Source: Deltaproteobacteria bacterium (lineage in GTDB: Bacteria > Desulfobacterota > DAOWNY01). From it: DNA of 9,445 nucleotides. The notes under the pieces are model-generated. The model had not been told where the DNA came from. It ran no database searches and was given only the letters and a program-made list of their open reading frames with translations. Both the position numbers and the translations under genes were made by a program. The stretch is from contig DAOWNY010000059.1 of assembly GCA_030642325.1 (NCBI GenBank), positions 1 to 9,445 on the forward strand, written 5' to 3'. Below are positions 7,277 through 9,445 of this stretch, piece after piece (the stretch's first letter is position 1; the number at the start of each line of letters is the position of its first letter).

Positions 7277-7482
7277 GTAACCGTTCACGGCTCTCAGTTC
7301 ACGATTTTTTCAGTGAAATGAATCTTGTAGCGATCTAAACATGTTTGATATCAATTCCAATTCCGGAAATAGGGCCCGCAAATTCTTTTAAATTGTTCAA
7401 GGCTTTAAAAATCTTCAAAAGGAGAACCCATGATTACATCTTAAATCCAAGTTTTTACCAATAGTTAACTGTAAACGGATAC
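7277..7482. repeat. Degenerate 206-bp inverted-repeat element related to the one at 8875-8953
   Basis: The left end GTAACCGTTCACGG (7277-7290) and the right end GTAAACGGATAC (7471-7482) are imperfect inverted repeats (about 12 of 17 positions over the longer alignment). Both resemble the ends of the intergenic element at 8875-8953, which begins GTATCCGTTCAC. The left part also carries a second GTTCACGA (7297-7304). No coding potential is seen inside. The similarity is short and read by eye. Confidence 0.45.
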
Positions 7483-7491
7483 AATATTTTT

Positions 7492-7526
7492 AAGTTTGAA
7501 ATTTCATATTTTAAATTTACAAACTT
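7492..7526. repeat. AT-rich 13-bp stem-loop downstream of rodA
   Basis: AAGTTTGAAATTT (7492-7504) pairs with AAATTTACAAACTT (7513-7526) through 13 base pairs with one bulged base and an 8-nt loop. It lies about 130 bp after the rodA stop and directly beside the end of the 206-bp element. It could form on either strand. It lacks the GC-rich stem of a normal intrinsic terminator, so its role is uncertain. Confidence 0.5.
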
Positions 7527-7652
7527 TACTCTATTTTTTTTAATTTACCGGGTATTGTTATTTACTTTCAAAAAATTCATCAATCCTTCTTCGATGATCA
7601 CCCCCGTAATTTTATTCCTAACATAAAATATGATTCATGACAAGAAAAAATC

Positions 7653-8753
7653 TTAAAATATGTATCTTCTCATGGTGATATTCAATAAAAGCCCAACTGC
7701 TATCATGTTAGTTATCAGGGAAGATCCTCCATAACTTACAAAAGGAAGTGGTGCACCCACTACCGGAAAAATTCCGATCACCATTCCCACATTTATTATC
7801 ACATGCCAGAAAAACATGGTAACTACTCCAAAGGCCAGCAGAGTACCCAGCTTGTCCCTTGCATTCATTGCAATACTCAACCCCCTTAAAAGTAAAAAAA
7901 TGAACAGTATCAACACCATTCCCGACCCGATAAAACCCCACTCTTCCGCAATGACTGAAAATACAAAATCAGTATGTTGTTCGGGAAGGAATCGGAGCTG
8001 GCTCTGGGTTCCCTCTAAAAATCCCTTGCCGAAAAGCCCCCCGGAGCCAACCGCAATTTTCGACTGGATAATATGATAACCAGCCCCCAAAGGATCAAGG
8101 GAGGGTTTGAAAAGTGTCAATATTCGGTTTTTTTGATAATCCTTGAGGAAATACCAAAAAAATGGAGAAGAAGCGACAAGGGCGCCCGCTAATATCAACA
8201 AAGATGACAGGTTAACCTTTAAAAAAAGTAGAATGACAAATCCCACCAATATAAATAAGGACGAGGTACCTAAATCAGGTTCCACGAGAATCATAACAAA
8301 GGGGACGGCAATAATCATAAAAGGTAACACTAACTCCCTCAACATGTATCCATCGGGATTTTCGTCCTGATGAAAATATTTAGCCAGGGCAATGATTAAG
8401 ACGAATTTGGCTAATTCCGATGGTTGAAAAGAAATAGGGCCAAGTTGCAGCCATCGATGAGAACCCGAAATTTCTTTACCAAGAAACAATACTAATACTA
8501 AAGAGATAACTGAAACCCAGTATATGGGGTAAGCGAGCCGTTCTAAAACATGGTAGTCAATTAAAACAGTTATAACCATAAGAACAAAACCGACCATAAG
8601 CCAATAAATCTGTTTTAAAAAGAGGGGGGTACCATGGGAATTTCTCACCGGATAGGTAGCACTGTAAAGGTTTATTATGCCGATTAAGGTTATCAGCAAA
8701 ATCAGAAATAATATTATCCAGTCGATATTTTTAAAAATCCTTCGGTCAATCAT
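7653..8753 (-). CDS. rodA: Rod shape-determining protein RodA (SEDS peptidoglycan glycosyltransferase)
   Basis: Polytopic SEDS protein that polymerises lipid II into glycan strands during side-wall elongation, working with PBP2. From the chosen ATG it has 366 residues and about ten hydrophobic segments, normal for the family. Markers include SGSHRWLQLGPISFQPSELA (about 96-115), EPDLGT near 158-163, FLPEQHTDFVFSVIAEE with the catalytic aspartate D262, and GAPLPFVSYGGSS near 333-345. D262 coincides in number with the catalytic Asp of E. coli RodA. The ATG at 8753 has AGGGA upstream and gives MIDRRIFKNIDW, a usual start. An in-frame GTG at 8807 would add 18 residues but lacks a ribosome binding site. 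It lies downstream of mrdA, the common pairing, but with a repeat element between them. Confidence 0.96.
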   Translation of the reverse strand: MIDRRIFKNIDWIILFLILLITLIGIINLYSATYPVRNSHGTPLFLKQIYWLMVGFVLMVITVLIDYHVLERLAYPIYWVSVISLVLVLFLGKEISGSHRWLQLGPISFQPSELAKFVLIIALAKYFHQDENPDGYMLRELVLPFMIIAVPFVMILVEPDLGTSSLFILVGFVILLFLKVNLSSLLILAGALVASSPFFWYFLKDYQKNRILTLFKPSLDPLGAGYHIIQSKIAVGSGGLFGKGFLEGTQSQLRFLPEQHTDFVFSVIAEEWGFIGSGMVLILFIFLLLRGLSIAMNARDKLGTLLAFGVVTMFFWHVIINVGMVIGIFPVVGAPLPFVSYGGSSLITNMIAVGLLLNITMRRYIF

Positions 8754-8995
8754 GGTTTTCCCTGCCTGGCATAAAAATAACGAGCTTATTCGGGTTGCCG
8801 GATTCACGGTTGGCTGCTTTGTGCTTCCCCCAAGGAACTAAAACTTGAAAAGCTTAAATAAAAAATAACATCACGTATCCGTTCACAGTTCAAGGGTTAA
8901 AAGTGATGGGAATTTAACTCGTGAACTTTGAACTTTGAACCGTGAATGGATACAAAATCACTTAATTGATGCCAAGTAATCTTATTGGCACGAAG
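8754..8995. other. mrdA-rodA intergenic region
   Basis: A 242-bp gap with no gene. Just after the mrdA stop is a 6-bp stem TGCCAA/TTGGCA (8970-8975 and 8985-8990, 9-nt loop) without a following T-run, so at best a weak terminator. Next comes the inverted-repeat element 8875-8953, then an AT-rich stretch before rodA. In many bacteria mrdA and rodA nearly touch, so the gap is probably enlarged by the inserted repeat. Confidence 0.65.
8875..8953. repeat. 79-bp intergenic inverted-repeat element with GTATCCGTTCAC-type ends
   Basis: The left arm GTATCCGTTCACAGTTCAA (8875-8893) and the right arm TTGAACCGTGAATGGATAC (8935-8953) are reverse complements at 17 of 19 positions, with 41 bp between. The right half also has a 7-bp tandem repeat, GAACTTT twice followed by GAAC (8923-8940). 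It has no coding capacity. It looks like a small dispersed palindromic repeat or MITE-like remnant, and in RNA would fold into a long hairpin between mrdA and rodA. Confidence 0.75.
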
Positions 8996-9445
8996 TTACT
9001 TGTATGATTTTTTCGGGCCCGACGGGTTCCTTCGCTGAGTAGTTGCAAGATAACCATTAATAAGCTTCCTGGCAATGGGGGCGGCTACCCGACCACCATG
9101 ACCGCCATGCTCCACCAAAACAATTACAGCAATTCCGGCTCTTTCCTTGGGAGCAAATGCAACAAACCATGCATGATCCCTTTGCTGATAAGGAATTTCT
9201 CCCTCATCACTATCAGGGTCATTATCGCTCTTCAACTTTACCACTTGAGCGGTTCCCGTCTTTCCCGCCACCTCAACCCCTTTAATTTTTGCCCTCCAGC
9301 CGGTCCCGTGAGGTCGATTAACCGCATCACCCAGTGCATCCTTGATCAATTGAATGGTGCTTTCGGATGCCGGAACCTTTTTCTTGATTACGGGATAAAA
9401 TTTTTTCAGAATCGTTCCATCCGCCGTCTCAATCCTTTTTATCAC
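8996..9445 (-). CDS. mrdA: Penicillin-binding protein 2, C-terminal end (5' part outside window)
   Basis: The last 149 residues of a class B penicillin-binding protein, the transpeptidase that crosslinks side-wall peptidoglycan together with RodA. The third active-site motif KTGT is visible in VEVAGKTGTAQVV (local residues 58-69). HAWFVAFAPKERAGIAVIVL (91-110) and VEHGGHGGRVAAPIARKLIN follow, as in the PBP2/MrdA family. The SXXK and SXN motifs and the N-terminal membrane anchor must lie beyond position 9445. The GTG at the right edge is an internal valine codon, not a start. The C-terminal tail after INGYL is short and basic (QRRNPSGPKKSYK). Assignment to PBP2 rather than the divisome enzyme PBP3/FtsI rests on the C-terminal motifs and on rodA coming next. 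Confidence 0.93.
   Translation of the reverse strand: MIKRIETADGTILKKFYPVIKKKVPASESTIQLIKDALGDAVNRPHGTGWRAKIKGVEVAGKTGTAQVVKLKSDNDPDSDEGEIPYQQRDHAWFVAFAPKERAGIAVIVLVEHGGHGGRVAAPIARKLINGYLATTQRRNPSGPKKSYK

Larger units (their letters stand above)
6888..7652. other. 765-bp gene-free AT-rich stretch between rodA and bactofilin
   Basis: I find no coding sequence with a believable start, Shine-Dalgarno site and protein-like composition on either strand. The stretch contains many A/T runs, a degenerate inverted-repeat element (7277-7482) and an AT-rich hairpin (7492-7526). The bactofilin promoter should lie near its left end, but no clear -35/-10 pair is visible. No strong GC-rich terminator follows rodA. 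It may be decayed sequence or the site of an undetected RNA. Confidence 0.7.

Noticed and set aside
7545..7601. Tiny minus-strand frame from a GTG downstream of rodA (18 codons)
   Set aside because: Too short to distinguish from chance in AT-rich DNA, and no known small protein is recognisable.
7708..7941. Second minus-strand frame inside rodA
   Set aside because: It lies wholly within rodA in another frame and shows no protein-like pattern; rodA motifs on both sides are intact, so there is no frameshift.
8754..8807. 18-residue N-terminal extension of RodA from a GTG at 8807
   Set aside because: No ribosome binding site precedes the GTG, the added residues are not typical, and the ATG at 8753 gives a standard RodA N terminus.
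8923..8940. Tandem GAACTTT units as a possible CRISPR or satellite array
   Set aside because: Only two full 7-bp units and a partial one, with no spacers; better treated as part of the inverted-repeat element.

Overview
The window reads as bacterial chromosome, with every supported gene on the minus strand (transcription right to left). It holds two modules. From 9445 to about 6453 are cell-shape genes: the C-terminal end of the elongation transpeptidase PBP2 (mrdA), the SEDS glycosyltransferase RodA, and a small bactofilin. From 6137 to 1 is a V/A-type rotary ATPase operon in the order H(G)-I-K-E-C-F-A. The same order is known from Thermus, Enterococcus hirae (ntp) and Methanosarcina (aha), so B and D subunits are expected beyond the left edge. 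PBP2, RodA and bactofilin argue for a walled, probably elongated bacterium rather than an archaeon. Strong Shine-Dalgarno sites, moderately AT-rich DNA and a V/A-ATPase fit an anaerobic Gram-positive or candidate-phylum lineage, but the sequence alone does not fix the phylum.

Layout: 9445-8996 partial mrdA; 8995-8754 gap holding a 79-bp inverted-repeat element; 8753-7653 rodA; 7652-6888 a 765-bp gene-free AT-rich stretch with a second, longer and more degenerate element of the same kind and an AT-rich hairpin; 6887-6453 bactofilin; 6452-6138 a gap holding a 111-bp imperfect palindrome with perfect 16-bp ends; 6137-1 the ATPase operon. ATPase genes are packed tightly: H/I share one base, E/C and C/F overlap as ATGA, and the I-K, K-E and F-A gaps are 16, 35 and 14 bp.

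How the parts work together: A (with B) hydrolyses or makes ATP in the head. F (with D) forms the central rotor stalk and C couples it to the K-ring. E and H form the peripheral stalks, and I is the membrane stator carrying the essential arginine. Subunit K is a duplicated four-helix proteolipid with a single carboxylate and the full set of side chains known to bind Na+ in the E. hirae K-ring. The enzyme is therefore best predicted to be Na+-coupled.

I see no clearly new multi-gene system. The parts least explained by known families are the three intergenic inverted-repeat elements, above all the one in the probable leader of the ATPase operon.
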